This document shows, in pieces, positions 12,100-24,078 of a stretch of DNA of 64,000 nt. The position numbers and the translations under genes were made by a program. Source of the stretch: Fratercula arctica. Its lineage: Eukaryota > Chordata > Aves > Charadriiformes > Alcidae. The number at the start of each line of letters is the position of its first letter. The stretch's first letter is position 1. The notes below the pieces were generated by a model that was not told the DNA's origin, searched no databases, and was given only the letters and a program-made list of their open reading frames with translations. The DNA lies in NCBI GenBank assembly GCA_947846985.1, contig CANTUZ010000002.1, positions 155,429,889 through 155,493,888 on the forward strand. Direction: 5' to 3'.

Positions 12100-13661
12100 G
12101 CCTGTTTAAACAAGTCCATGGGCCCCGATGGGATGCACCCGAGAGTGCTGAGGGAGCTGGCAGAAGTCATTGCTGGGCCGCTCTCCATCATCTTTGAAAG
12201 GTCCTGGAGAACAGGTGAGGTGCCTGAGGACTGGAGGAAAGCCAATGTCACCCCAGTCTTCAAAAAAGGCAAGAAGGAGGAGCCGGGGAACTACAGGCCG
12301 GTCAGCCTCACCTCCATCCCTGGAAAGATGATGGAACAGCTTGTTCTGGGCGTCATCTCAAGGCACGTGGAGGAAAAGAAAGCTATCAGAAGTACTCAGC
12401 ATGGATTCACCAAGGGGAAATCATGTCTGACTAATCTGATAGCCTTCTACGATGGCATGACTGGATGGATAGATGAGGGGAGGGCGGTAGATGTGGTCTA
12501 TCTTGACTTAAGCAAAGCGTTTGACACAGTCTCCCACAGCATCCTCATGGGGAAGCTTAGGAAGTGTGGGTTAGATGAATGGACAGTAAGGTGGATAGAA
12601 AACTGGCTGAAAGATAGAGCTCAGAGGGTTGTGATTAGGGGCACAGAATCTAGTTGGAGACCAGTGACGAGTGGTGTTCCCCAGGGGTCAGTACTGGGTC
12701 CAGTCCTCTTCAATATATTCATCAATGACCTGGATGAGGGGATAGAGAGCACCCTCAGCAAGTTTGCTGATGACACAAAGCTGGGGGGGGCGGCTGACAC
12801 ACCGGAGGGCTGTGCTGCCATACAGAGAGACCTGGACAGGTTGGAGATCTGGGCAGAGAGAAACCTTATGAAATTCAACAAGGGCAAGTGTAGGGTGCTG
12901 CACCTGGGGAGGAACAACCCCATGCACCAGTACAGGTTGGGGGCTGACCTGCTGGAGAGCAGCTCTGTGGAAAGAGATCTGGGAGTCCTGGTGGACAACA
13001 GGATGACTATGAGCCAGCAATGTGCCCTTGTGGCCAAGAAGGCCAATGGCATCCTGGGGTGCATCAAAAAGAGTGTGGCCAGCAGGTCAAGGGAGGTCAT
13101 CCTCCCCCTCTACTCTGCCTTGGTGAGGCCACACCTGGAGTACTGTGTCCAGTTCTGGGCTCCCCGGTTCCAGAAGGACAGGGAACTGCTGGAAAGGGTG
13201 CAGCAGAGGGCTACCAAGATGATTAGGGGACTGGAACACCTCTCTTATGAGGAAAGGCTGAGGGATTTGGGTCTCTTCAGTCTGGAAAAAAGACGGCTGA
13301 GGGGGGATCTTATCAACACTTATAAATACTTAAAGGGTGGGTGTCAGGAGGATGGGACCAGGCTCTTTTCAGTAGTGCCCGGGGACAGGACAAGAGGCAA
13401 TGGGCACAAACTGGAGCACAAGAAGTTCCACCTAAACATGAGGAGGAACTTCTTTACCCTGAGGGTGGCAGAGCACTGGAACAGGCTGCCCAGAGAGGTG
13501 GTGGAGTCTCCATCTCTGGAGACATTCAAAACCCGCCTGGACGTGTTCCTGTGTAACCTGCTCTAGGTGACCCTGCTCTGGCAGGGGGGTTGGACTAGAT
13601 GATCTCCTGAGGTCCCTTCCAACCCTATGGTTCTATGATTCTATGATTCTATGATTCTATG
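12100..13661 (+). mobile_element. CR1 LINE, 5'-truncated, with open RT frame
   Basis: A non-LTR retrotransposon of the CR1 clade inserted in the plus orientation, antisense to ADCY8. The endonuclease domain and the start of ORF2 are missing, so the 5' end (about 12100, just before MGPDGMHP) reflects the usual truncated insertion. The 3' end has the CR1 tail pattern TTGGACTAGATGATCTCC followed by about four ATTCTATG octamers (13630-13661). With 482 codons open and few apparent decay marks, it is probably the youngest insertion here. It cannot transpose on its own because the upstream part is absent. Confidence 0.97.
12118..13566 (+). CDS. CR1 ORF2 fragment: reverse transcriptase and C-terminal region (482 aa)
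   Basis: An uninterrupted frame from an internal Met to the natural ORF2 stop. Motifs in order are [29 protein letters not shown], the first catalytic-Asp motif [34 protein letters not shown], and FADDTKLGG with the paired catalytic aspartates. The thumb and C-terminal part follow ([19 protein letters not shown], then [20 protein letters not shown] and [19 protein letters not shown]). In a complete CR1 element this enzyme copies element RNA at a nicked target. Here the N-terminal endonuclease and the first RT blocks are lost, so this is a decayed fragment without a proper start, not a host gene. No frameshift or stop was seen within it. Confidence 0.93.
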   Translation: MGPDGMHPRVLRELAEVIAGPLSIIFERSWRTGEVPEDWRKANVTPVFKKGKKEEPGNYRPVSLTSIPGKMMEQLVLGVISRHVEEKKAIRSTQHGFTKGKSCLTNLIAFYDGMTGWIDEGRAVDVVYLDLSKAFDTVSHSILMGKLRKCGLDEWTVRWIENWLKDRAQRVVIRGTESSWRPVTSGVPQGSVLGPVLFNIFINDLDEGIESTLSKFADDTKLGGAADTPEGCAAIQRDLDRLEIWAERNLMKFNKGKCRVLHLGRNNPMHQYRLGADLLESSSVERDLGVLVDNRMTMSQQCALVAKKANGILGCIKKSVASRSREVILPLYSALVRPHLEYCVQFWAPRFQKDRELLERVQQRATKMIRGLEHLSYEERLRDLGLFSLEKRRLRGDLINTYKYLKGGCQEDGTRLFSVVPGDRTRGNGHKLEHKKFHLNMRRNFFTLRVAEHWNRLPREVVESPSLETFKTRLDVFLCNLL

Positions 13662-14330
13662 AAACAGAAGTCCAGCATGACATTTCAGATCGATTCCAGT
13701 CACCCCAAAAGATTTATGATCTGATGGCATGGTAGTCCTGTTACTAATGCAGGAGAAAGGAATGCAGTTTATTGTTCACATGGTTGCTCACTCCTCTGTG
13801 GTTTGAGGTACAGAGCACTAACACAATTCTTATTGAACAAGGTTAATGTAACACTTCTTGATCAGGATCTCAGCTATGGGTACTGGTTGTTCTGCTACTC
13901 AATAACTGTAAAGTCTGAGGAGAGAAGTACTTACAGATAAAAGAAATAAGTATTAGGCAGACGCCAGCACTGCCTGAATGTGTGATGTCTGAATGTGTGA
14001 TGGCTAATTGTGAGGGCACAAGATTGTACCCAGGAGAAGCTACTTTAGTTCAGAGCTACCTTTGAATTGAAGCTGCCCCTGGTCTGAAAAGGTGAGTGGC
14101 AGCAAATGAGAATGGCAGTGTGAGATGGGAGGTCCATAGACACGCTGCCTACTTGCTCAGCAGCGCTGCAGGGAGCAGCTCAAGATGCTGATGTAGAAGG
14201 TCATGTAAGCAGTTGCAAAATGTTAATGACTAGAAAAAAGCATAATTCCAGACTGGAAGGTTAGGGGTGGGGAGAGCAGAGGGAAAAGGCTTCTGAAATA
14301 GCTTTGTGAGACTCCAATTTAAATCTGAGT

Positions 14331-14352
14331 TTGTTTTGTTTTGTTTTGTTTC
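14331..14352. repeat. (TTTTG)n short tandem repeat
   Basis: About four copies of TTTTG within intron. Confidence 0.95.
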
Positions 14353-14440
14353 CTAAATGAGCAGGAAGAAAGGAGAAAGTGACAGTAATATAAGATAATA
14401 TGGAGGAAATAGTTACTTTCTGTAGCAGTTCACACACTAT

Positions 14441-14478
14441 TTTTTTCATGACTGCCTGTTTTTTTCATGACTGCCTGT
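14441..14478. repeat. 19-bp tandem duplication
   Basis: The unit TTTTTCATGACTGCCTGT occurs twice with a 19-bp period; CATGACTGCCTG sits at 14447-14458 and 14466-14477. The copies are identical, which suggests a recent slippage event. Confidence 0.95.
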
Positions 14479-16695
14479 AGACTATGGTTTAACGCTAAGG
14501 CTACTGGGACAAACCTGTAGATACTACACAGGCAAAAAAGGAGGGAAGGGACATTTCCCACATTGTCCCACAAGACATTGCTCCTTCCTCTAATGAAGAG
14601 GACGCTGTGATTCATCTTTCCTGAATCCGCATCATCCCTTTGCATTCTGGTGCATTCCTGATCTTTTTATGTGCCCACCCGTTGGTGCCCCAGCACCCTG
14701 AACACAAGCAAGGAGGTTGTTGGCCAGCAACTACCCAACTGTTGGAGGTGGATGAACCAGAGCGAGTAAAACAGTGCTGATGATAGTTTTTAAAACTAAA
14801 CTAAACTGTAATGTTAAACCCTAGCCTGATTTAGAAAGATTTAGTCTGCCTACGGGAAGGATTTTGTGTTTGTATTGCCCGTGCTTACTGGTTGAGACTA
14901 GCACCTAAGGAAATACTGAACGAACACACCAGTTTCTAAGCATTGCAGTACAGGTTGGCATTGGAAATATCATACTGAGAAGAAAATGTATCAAAAATGC
15001 TCAAAATATTTGCTTTTAAATAGATTTTTTGTCATCCAGGTGCAATTCAAAACATCATTGATATTTAAAATCTGGCCTGTGTAATGTTATGGATTAGGGC
15101 ATGGTTGTTTTTTTTTCCCTTCTTGCTTAAATTGCATTTAAATGAAAATCTACACTTTCTGTATAGATTTTTCTTGTGGCTGTCAGTTGTGAAGTCTAAA
15201 AAGACAAGAATATTTATATTCTGAATACAGGATCTGATTCTGGACAGTGTTCCTTTACTCCAGCCCATGCTGAGGCCTCATTTTTATTAAACAGTAATGT
15301 AAGACTAGGTGAACCATTGACTAGCTTCCTCATTCAGCAACTTGTTTGTGACCAGGTTGTTTTCTCTTTTGCACAACAAAATTTCTAATATATCATCCCC
15401 CGTCTTCTAAATTAAATGCTATTTTGTCTAGGGTTTTTTACCTTATCTTTTGACCTTATGCCTTGAAAAGATTAAAGATTACTCATGATTTTTGGGCCTT
15501 TTGGTAGTAATTCACAGAATGTCAGAAATCTTGGATTTCACTTCCACTGCGTCCCTGTCAGCTTTACATGATGACTGCACTGAAAGAAATATCTTCATAT
15601 CTTCTGTTGGAGCAGTAGTGGCAAATTCGGCTTTGGGGATGCTACCTTATGTCTCAGTGTCATAAATATTCTCTTGGGGAAGTTAAATATTTTCTTTTTT
15701 TTTTTTTTAAATGAACCTTTATTTTTCCCTCTGCAGGATTGTTCATGAAATAAGGACTTATATATACTTCAAGCAGAATTTTTCTTCTCCAGTGGTTTTC
15801 GTTAAGCTCTCACCACTGATACCACCTGAGGACTGGTCTCCCATAAGCCTGGTAAAAAAATGTTTTCCAGTAGAGGTTAAAATGACATCGGAGAAATGGG
15901 CCTCCATGCTTGCAGTTCCCTATTATTTTTCTTTCTTCTCAGTCTAAGTGTGCATCCTATCACAGACTTGCGGTTGCTGCGCTGTAATAGCATACAAGTC
16001 AATGAAATCATTTGAGATCTCTACAAACCCACCCCATGTCATCAGTTTGCAAGGAAAATTCTCCCATTGCCTTATCTTTTTTAACTTACAACCTACATCT
16101 GCATGTAGACTGAAATAGAAATTTACTACTCCTGAGTAGCAGCAAAGACACGAACAATATTTACCTCTTAGAAGCAGATGTTAAAAAAAGGATGTTTAAA
16201 ACAAAGAGTTGACAAATTAGTTTTGACTTGAAATAAACATAGCAGCTGCCTAGAGAACATCGGATGGATCCTGTGACTAAATAAAAGAAACACGCCTATA
16301 TAAATATAGATATACGTTTTGAATAGAAGTGTCAATTTCTTAATATGCTTAATCACCGTTTACGCCAAAGCAACCTGTCATCTGATGGAAAACTGCTTGT
16401 ACTAGACAGCAGATGAAACCCGGCAAATGGCTGTTGTTTTCAGAAGCAGAGTTTGCTCGGTGTAGGCATTTTCCGACAATGAAATGTAATTATTGCAGCA
16501 TTATAACACCTGCATCATGACACTGTCTAGTATGACCTCTAGCTCAGTCCGAACTTCTGAAAACTGAAACAAAATGAAAAAGAAAAACAGAACCAGAAAA
16601 CAAACAACACAAGCTAGAACCTACAGCTTCTCTACTTTAGTGGACATTTATTACAATCTGAGTTGTGAATAATGCAGCTACCAAGACCCAGCTAC

Positions 16696-16893
16696 CTTAT
16701 GCTCCAGGCTGGAGTCTTTAAACATCAGTGAAAAAGGCTTGATATGCTCTCTTCTCAATTTATCGCCACTCCGTAAGTCGATGGTGTGCTCTATTCGCTT
16801 GTTAATTTCCTCAGGCCCAGACTGGACATGCAAAGCTTGTGCAAGATGGTTTGGAAGCAGATTTATTGAATTTCTTGTTAGGGCAGCCAGAGT
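16696..16893 (-). CDS. ADCY8: ADCY8 66-codon C1b exon, probable cassette (198 bp)
   Basis: The acceptor is CTTTCCCCTAG (AG at 16895-16894) and the exon ends GAG CAT AAG before GTAGCT. Both borders are in phase 0, giving exactly 66 codons: [17 protein letters not shown], then [32 protein letters not shown] and [15 protein letters not shown]. This is the distal part of cytoplasmic region C1b, just before the second membrane cluster. In mammals the AC8-C splice form is reported to lack 66 residues of C1b, and this exon fits that length and place. The donor has C at +5 instead of G, and the pyrimidine tract is interrupted (TGCATGTG), so the exon looks suited to optional inclusion. Skipping it would join GKQN to YSQMRD in frame. 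Skipping itself is inferred. Confidence 0.95.
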
Positions 16894-19800
16894 CTAGGGG
16901 AAAGCACATGCAAACAGAATAAACCTGCTGGTCCCCTTGGGTTAAAAATGCAATGTTTTAGATCATGTTGCATCGCAAACCATTACAGCATTCCATGCAA
17001 TTCATTCAATGAAATCTATAAAAGTTTAAAATAAGAAGTCTGTTCCACTAAACACATACAGTACATTAAGGGGAGTACTTTAATGCCCTCTTTTATACAG
17101 ACTAAGAGGTTTGCTGTTGCACTGAACACTGGAAATATATTTCCCTTTCCAGATTCTGGTAATTAATTATTAGAGCATGCATGAGGGGAGTACACACCAA
17201 AATCACAGCAGGGTACCTAACTCAATGGTGTGTTTTAACAACTAAGAACGGAAGCTACAGAAAACAGAAGTCACAAAACAGGAGTAATGATATTTTTCTG
17301 GATCTTAAAATTACTGGATGTGTGTAGTTAAGGAACAGATTAGTTAGGCAGGAGTGAAGAAGGTGACATTTCTATTACTTCAGCATAGGTTTTCAAATAA
17401 TATGTTCTTCTTCACTACTGGTATATTTCAGCCAGTCTAGATTACAGTTAAGTTATATGATTTAATTTAACTGTAATTCATATTATTATTTTAAATATTA
17501 TCTCAAATGCATTATTGCTTTGGTATTTCATCGACTAATAAAAAAAAAAAAGACAAGACTTTTGCACAGCTTCACAAAGGAAAGCTAGCAGAGGTAGTAT
17601 GGAGGGTGCTTCACCTTCACGAAAGAGGTAGAGTTTGCTTTCATAAAAAGAATAACTCAGTCCAGTTTCATGGTACCATTTCATTACACAAACCCCAGTG
17701 AAGCAGCACTTTCCCACTTGAATGGGAAAATAAACTCTACTACCTGTGACATTACCAAGGGTTAACGAATGTTAATGAATAATGGAAAGGATATAAACCT
17801 TCATACATCACAGCATAAGACATTTCAGAATTATTATGGACAAGAAATACACTTCTGCTTGAGAAATGTGATGCTATAGGTCTTTACTGGAAAGATCCTC
17901 TGCTATATCTCCTACTGGGCATTTTTGGGAACAGGAGTTTGGGATGGATTTGTCACTGGGTTTCTCTGGAAAGCCCATTCTTTTGGATCATGGGATTACG
18001 TACAGCAAATGATATAGTGAGGTTTCCCTTGTTAGTTGTGTAGTTAGCAATTATATTCTAGTGAATCTTGGAGAGCACATTAAAACACAGGTTGGGTCTC
18101 AGGTACCAACTGTCAAACCCCAAGTGACAAATTTACAATCCTAATATAAAGTCCAAGGGCTCTGTAGTCACAGATAGTATCTTGTTTTCTCGTATTCCAT
18201 CTTCTGATGAGTAATTTAAGAGCCCAATATTTAGGCAGAAAAGGATATTAGGACTGAAATCTTCTGTCTATTGAAGTGAAAAGCAACCTTCCTGTTTGCT
18301 TTAGTAGAAAAAGGACTTCAACAGAGAAGGTTTGGCAAACCACTCTACTCGAATCTCCCCATCTTCTCTCCAAAAAATCAATATCATCAATATTTGGAGA
18401 AAAAAAAAGTATCAAGGAAACTTTTCTCATACTAAAGTTTCAGGTATGTCTGGATCTATATCTTAGCCTTGGAGTTAAGGTGGAAACTGTAAGGTTAGAG
18501 CCAAATCACAGGAAAACCATCCATGGAGCCAATTGGATAAATACTATACTACTAACACTAAAGCACTACTTCAGTTTAGGTGTTCTTATCTCTTTTAAAC
18601 CGAGCTATGCAGAAAAGTCATCGTCAATATGTGGTGTCTAAGATCACACAAGTTTCTCTGAAGTGACTGTCAGAGATCACATCAGATGCTGTTGTGTGCA
18701 TTAATTCCTCAGAATTAGTTCATATTGCCATATCTCCACTGGAAGTGAGGGTGGATAAGATCCCTAATGTTTTTGTTGGGCATTGTGTTTTATTTACATG
18801 ACCAGAATGATCTCAATTCATCCTAGTAAGGGACTACATTTTGCTTCAAATTATATTTTAAAATTTGATTAACATGAAGACCTGTCTTCTTGCTGAACGT
18901 ATGAAGTGGTTTACAATTCGTGGTACATGAAAGAACATGACATATCACCACTATGGCAGCGATGCCCGTAGTATTGGTGCAAAACTGGACTCTGAAGTTA
19001 CATGTATTTTCAGAGGATAACAAGAAAATTCATATTTGAGTTTAGTGGGGTTTTCTCTCTCTCACACCCACACACATACCTAAGAAAATGGGTTCCCTGT
19101 AATTAGTAATAACAATAATGAAAAATACAATGCAAATTATTGTCCCAAGAACATGTTCTAACCACTTTTTGTCTCTGTATCCCACTCTTTGCTCTAGATC
19201 TTTTAAGTCTGTCTTATGCCAATGTAAGGAAATATTGGTTCTCCCTATTACCTCTCCTACACTTTTGTTTACAGCTTTTTAAAAGAAACAGTTGTCAACC
19301 CTACAATGGGCTTTTGAACTTTCCTGATGCTGACAATAACCACTCATCACACAGGAACACATACATGGTTCTGTTAGGAAAAAGCCCAGTAAAACTTGCA
19401 TCTGAGGCTAAAAGATAGGATGAATTAAAACAAACAAATAATAAGACTCCAACTTTAGATATTTTATATAGAGATTTAAAAAAGGTAGCTGGGATTACAT
19501 TTTACTCCCTTCCCACAAAGTTTTCATGCAACAAATCCAAGCATCCTGGCCTCAAAAAAAAGTGAAATTTTTAGTTGAGGAAACTATAGGAAGGCTTCAG
19601 ATTATTTTTTTCATACTGCAAACACCAGGTCTTGAATAGAAATAGGGAAACACAAGGTCACATGTTTAAAGAGACAGGGTACAGGTAAGATTTTGTTCAA
19701 GAGGAAACACCTAAATAAAGCTGTCTAGGTGCTTGGTGTCTAAGCTTCTGTTACTGGCAATATACACTCTGGATACTTTCAGTTGCCCAATCATATGTGG

Positions 19801-22800
19801 CTATGGTCAGCTGGGATGCCCTAGGGTGTTCTGGACAACAGTCTGGAGCTAGGAGATATGGCACACCACCTACAGGAACTCCATGCGCAGCTGGTCGGTG
19901 GTGGGGACCAGCTGGAGTGTGCTAGGGTATCTCAAACTGCATTAGATGGCCACAGTTAAGAAACTGAACCAAGGTCTTACTCAGCGTGTTTCAGCAGAGG
20001 TGTTTAGCATTATTTGGGACATCAAATACCTGACTTCTAACTCTTACCTTCTTCTTCTAACTCTTACTCTTAACTGATAGTCCAGATCATCACAGGTCTT
20101 TTCTAGGCCCCTTGTCATATGGATGTTTCAGTCACCCTAGACAACTGCATATAGCACTAGACCCTTATGTTTAGGAGCTGAGTTGTGTGGGAGATCAACA
20201 CCTGGGACAGTTGGTACACATACAAATGCAGGTGCCTTGGTTTTGAACTGAATCCCACCCTGTTGTTTATATTTGTCTGTCATCTTGACAGTCTTTAAGC
20301 ATAATTTTTGTGAAAACTGGTAAGAGTCACTGCAGCCATCACTAAGACACGCTTATACAAGACACAGACGTTTTAATTTTCTTTTTTCCTGATTCGCATC
20401 ATTACAGGCCCATCAGATGCCTCCAGCACCACACACAGTGACCATGTTATGCTTTGAGCTACTTCTTTTGGAACGCCCAGAGAAGAAATCCAACTTCATC
20501 AGCTATTAATTTATTTTAGAGGAGGAGACCTTAGAATCATAGAATAGTTTGGGTTGGAAGGGACCTTTAAGGGTCATCTAGTCCAACCCCCCTACAATAA
20601 ACAGGGACATCTTTAACTAGATCACGTTGCTCAGATCCCCATTCAGCCTGGCTTTGAATGTTTCCAGGCATGGGGCATCCACAGTCTCTCTGGGCAAATG
20701 GGCCTTCACTGTCTTAACATAAGATAACTTCTGTCCAACTTTCTGTGCTTTAGAAAAAAAGCCCAGACATCTGTTTCAATAACAGAAAAGTCCATCCATA
20801 TTGGACATGGTCTGAATTTCAGAGCAGACATTTGCATCCTTACCACCAGAACTAAGACACGTGGTGCTAACAGTGCTCTGGGCACATGCAGCTTTTGTCA
20901 ATGTCTGTGACTGCATACATAAAGAGTGGGAATTCTGTTCCTTACTCATATCAACACAACTTCAATTCACTGTCTTAGGCTGCCCATAGAAAATGAGGAT
21001 GAAGTAATGAATTGAGGATTGTGATGAATTTGAGTTTGGCAAGAGAACTCACCAGAGACTTTGCCATTTCATATTCTTCCTGATATAACTACAGCTAGAG
21101 TTATGACACGTGATCAGAGTTGCTCAAATTTTATTGTAATTTGGGTATTGGGTAAAGAAACCATTTAAATGGTATTGGCAAATATTCAAACATACGGAGT
21201 GATTCATTGTTGGGTTGCTGCTACTTGGATTCTCAGAGTTTGCTGCTGCCAGTGACGTTTAGGTGGCATAATTAATGTTATTAAATGCTTATTCTGTCCA
21301 AGGCTGACACACCTCTGGGAAAACCTACTATATCCTAATATAATTTAAATCTATCATCTGAATTTTGAGCTGAAATACATTACTTATGAGCAGTAATGAC
21401 TATTGTCTCAACTTCAAAATTGTAAATTACATAATAATTGAATCACACATAGAATAGCAGATTTTTAAAATCTTGCCTCCACCAAAAAGCTTATTGTAAA
21501 TCTGTGTAATATAAAATTATAGTTATTTCCAGCAGAACAACAAGTTCCTAAAAAAACCAGTGAGAAACTATCCCAAAAATGGATTGTTTGTTGTCATAAG
21601 ACAGAAATTTTCTATAAACCAACTTCAGTTATACCTATTTCATCAATTTTCATGGACTTTTTACTAGTTTATTGAGTGGAAGTTGTTCAATAATAGAATA
21701 AAAACCCTGATCCTTTATTTCAGTCCTCCTCTTTGTTAGTATCAAGGTCAGGTTTAGCTGAGAAAATGATCAATGCAATGATAGCTTACTCTGCATTGAT
21801 TTTTTTGGACTAAAGAAATTGGAATGTTTTAAAGGGAAAGAAGAAGAAGCAGAGAGAGATCAGAAGATATTCACAGCGGCATGCACTCAAACCTCTATTC
21901 CTAATGAAATGAGAGTATAGGGACAGGTCAACAAACTACAGTGAATACTAAAAGGCAGCGTACATGCAGATACACGGATGTACAGAACATATATAAAACA
22001 GGTGTTTTACATAACAGCAAACTATGCCATGCTCCAGTTCTGTTTGAAGAGACAAAGAGACCACCATGGGCTGACTGATTGTGAAGGTTTATCACTTCTG
22101 AGCAGATTTGTAAGAAGCAGAAGATAGTTGACAAAGCAAGACCTCCACACAACAACGCTTGAAGTTCAACAGACAGTGGAGACAAGTAGGACTAAGGATG
22201 TGCAGCAGAAGAAAGGATATATCATGTTATTACAGATCCCTCAGAAAAATGGAAGAAAACTCCAGCTGACCTTGTTTCATAAAGATTCATCAATCTTTCA
22301 AATGCAGTGAAGAGAGGGGTGTCTGAGGGCATTTTAACCTTTCCATTTCTAACTCCTCTAGGCAAGCAGACTTTACCAGCGATTTTTATGACTGCACTAA
22401 TATTGCTGGTTCCCAGGGTGCTAGCAATTAGCCAAGCAATGCTTTTGGAAAAAATCTGATCAGGAGCAATTTCTATTATCTCATAGTTCTGTTGAGCTAC
22501 GCATGACCATAGAGTCTAACTTACCTGCTGCTGTACATAAATTATGTCTCAAAATCTAAGTTTTTTATTAAAAAAAAATAATTAAAAAAAAATGAAGAAT
22601 GGACAAAAAGTTTTCACAAGGTGGATTTTGAAGGCAGATCTTTTTTCTTTCCCTTATATATCACAAGCTACACTATGCTTTTTCCTCTGGCAAAATGTCC
22701 AGTCACTCATGCCTTTACTTTGATGGCAGTGCAGTGAAGCTATGCAATGAGATACTCACTCTGACTAGAATGTCCCAGCTAGTTTAGTAACATTAGCTTT

Positions 22801-23079
22801 ACTTTTAATTTACTTCTTTATGGACTGGTTCAATTAAAACTAAGCTGTGTAGCATTTAATTTCAGTTAGAAAAATCACAAAACCTCTGGTCCCCTGGAAT
22901 TTCCCCAGTCTGGATACATGATTTATTTCTGCCCTGAAACAATTTGTTTAATCCTCTGCTGTTACAGTTTGCCTTAGAATAAAGGTTAGAGATGAATTTG
23001 TCTCCTCTGAGGCTTCCGTTATTGAAATGCACTGAAGCATGCGTTCATACTTGATGACATTAAAGGAAGTTTGACTTAC
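16894..23079 (-). other. ADCY8: ADCY8 intron upstream of the C1b cassette exon
   Basis: A 6,186-bp GT-AG intron with a short CR1 3' fragment at 20532-20750 and A/T-rich stretches near 22560. The 121-codon plus-strand frame at 18276-18641 has no recognisable domain and lies in AT-rich intron, so it is not called as a gene. Confidence 0.9.
20532..20750 (-). mobile_element. CR1 3'-end fragment
   Basis: The plus strand reads AATCATAGAATAGTTTGGGT, then GGAAGGGACCTTTAAGGGTCA and CTAGTCCAACCCCCCT, the reverse complement of the CR1 3' terminus. It goes on through a diverged TTTCCAGGCATGGGGCATCC. The left end is the element's 3' end. The right boundary is blurred by divergence. It is in the sense orientation relative to ADCY8. 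Confidence 0.9.
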
Positions 23080-23350
23080 GTTCTGTTTTCCCACTATGTT
23101 ATCAAATGGAAGTTCGGGGCTCCACGATCCTTCGGTAAATGTTGCTCCACTGTTTCTCCTGTCGGAGGAGCTGACAGCCTCTTTCACAATATCTTCAGGC
23201 AAAGTCAACAGACTCTCCTCAGGTTGTTTAATTAAATAAGTCTCAATGTTATGTTTCCTCAAGAATTCATTACGCTCTTTGCCATGCCCTTCTTCAACTT
23301 TATAATCCCCATTCAGGCAGTCCAGAGTGGCTTTGGAGATGTGAATTCTC
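23080..23350 (-). CDS. ADCY8: ADCY8 exon: end of C1a and start of C1b (271 bp)
   Basis: The acceptor is CACTTATGCAG (AG at 23352-23351) and the donor is a consensus GTAAGT after AAA CAG AAC. The protein starts [16 protein letters not shown], the closing strands of C1a. It then passes through a charged linker ([16 protein letters not shown]), the strand IETYLIKQ, and the low-complexity C1b start ([15 protein letters not shown]), ending [10 protein letters not shown]1a makes half of the catalytic dimer. C1b is a cytoplasmic regulatory segment that varies between isoforms, so this stretch separates ADCY8 from ADCY1 and ADCY3. The exon ends exactly at a codon boundary. An open frame from an internal Met reads past the donor into the intron ([11 protein letters not shown]), but the GTAAGT and the join to the 16893 exon show where coding really stops. 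Confidence 0.96.
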
Positions 23351-24061
23351 CTGCATAAGTGAAATAAGTAGTAGCAAATACTGATCGTTCTCTAGTATAC
23401 ATAGTTAAGAAGGATTTTATGAACTCTGCATCATTTTTAACGTGATGGATAAATAGAAGGTTTTCTATTGTATATGAGGATTTCTATAAAGGAAATAGTT
23501 TATTCAACAAACATGAGCTTAATTTGGGGACAAATACTGTCAAGGTATGTTCACATCAATAGGATTTCATGGATGCAAAAAGTCCTCTCACAGGAAAAAC
23601 ACTTTGATATTCACACCTGATACTTTTTCTCACAGTAATAGTTTAATGGGAGACCTTCCTGAGTAAAATACTATTCAGAGTGAACGAAAATTGCCACTTC
23701 AGGTAAATATGGAGAGAAGAAAATATATGGTATGCATTAGAGCAGTTTGTGTGAAAGCTCTTTAATTTCCTTCAGTTTCCTGAGGCAGCTTAGACAGTTT
23801 AAATTAGTGGTCTGATTGCATCTGAAGTGAATTAGGGAAATAGGGAAACTATATAAAGACAAGTGGGGTAATAATTGCTCTAAAACTAAGTGGCGAGTTC
23901 AAAAAGCTTTTGCAAAAGTGAAGTTGAATCCAAGAGAGGACATAAAAAAAGCTCAAATTTTGCAAAAGCGTGATAAGGCTTTGGATGTCTTACAATCAAA
24001 CCTGGAGCCACTTGGACTCAACCGTAATTATGACTGCTTGAGGACACGAAAAAGTTCAGGT

Positions 24062-24078
24062 AAAAAAAAAAAAAAAAA
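24062..24078. repeat. A17 homopolymer
   Basis: 17 A on the plus strand, followed by GAAAAAG. Confidence 0.97.

Larger units (their letters stand above)
8452..16695 (-). other. ADCY8: ADCY8 intron between C1b cassette and TM7 exons
   Basis: An 8,244-bp GT-AG intron. It contains the CR1 copy with an open reverse transcriptase frame (12100-13661), a T25 tract at 10011-10035, a (TTTTG)n tract at 14331, a 19-bp tandem duplication at 14441, and a GC-richer patch at 10430-10700. Nothing else is identifiable. Confidence 0.9.

Noticed and set aside
12621..13100. 159-codon minus-strand frame and other frames within 12100-13661
   Set aside because: Shadows of the CR1 reverse transcriptase frame on the other strand or in other frames.
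18276..18641. 121-codon plus-strand frame
   Set aside because: No recognisable domain, AT-rich intronic composition, and no splice or promoter support. Frames of this length occur by chance in 64 kb.
22948..23262. 104-codon minus frame as a separate gene
   Set aside because: It is the ADCY8 271-bp exon read from an internal Met through the donor into the intron.
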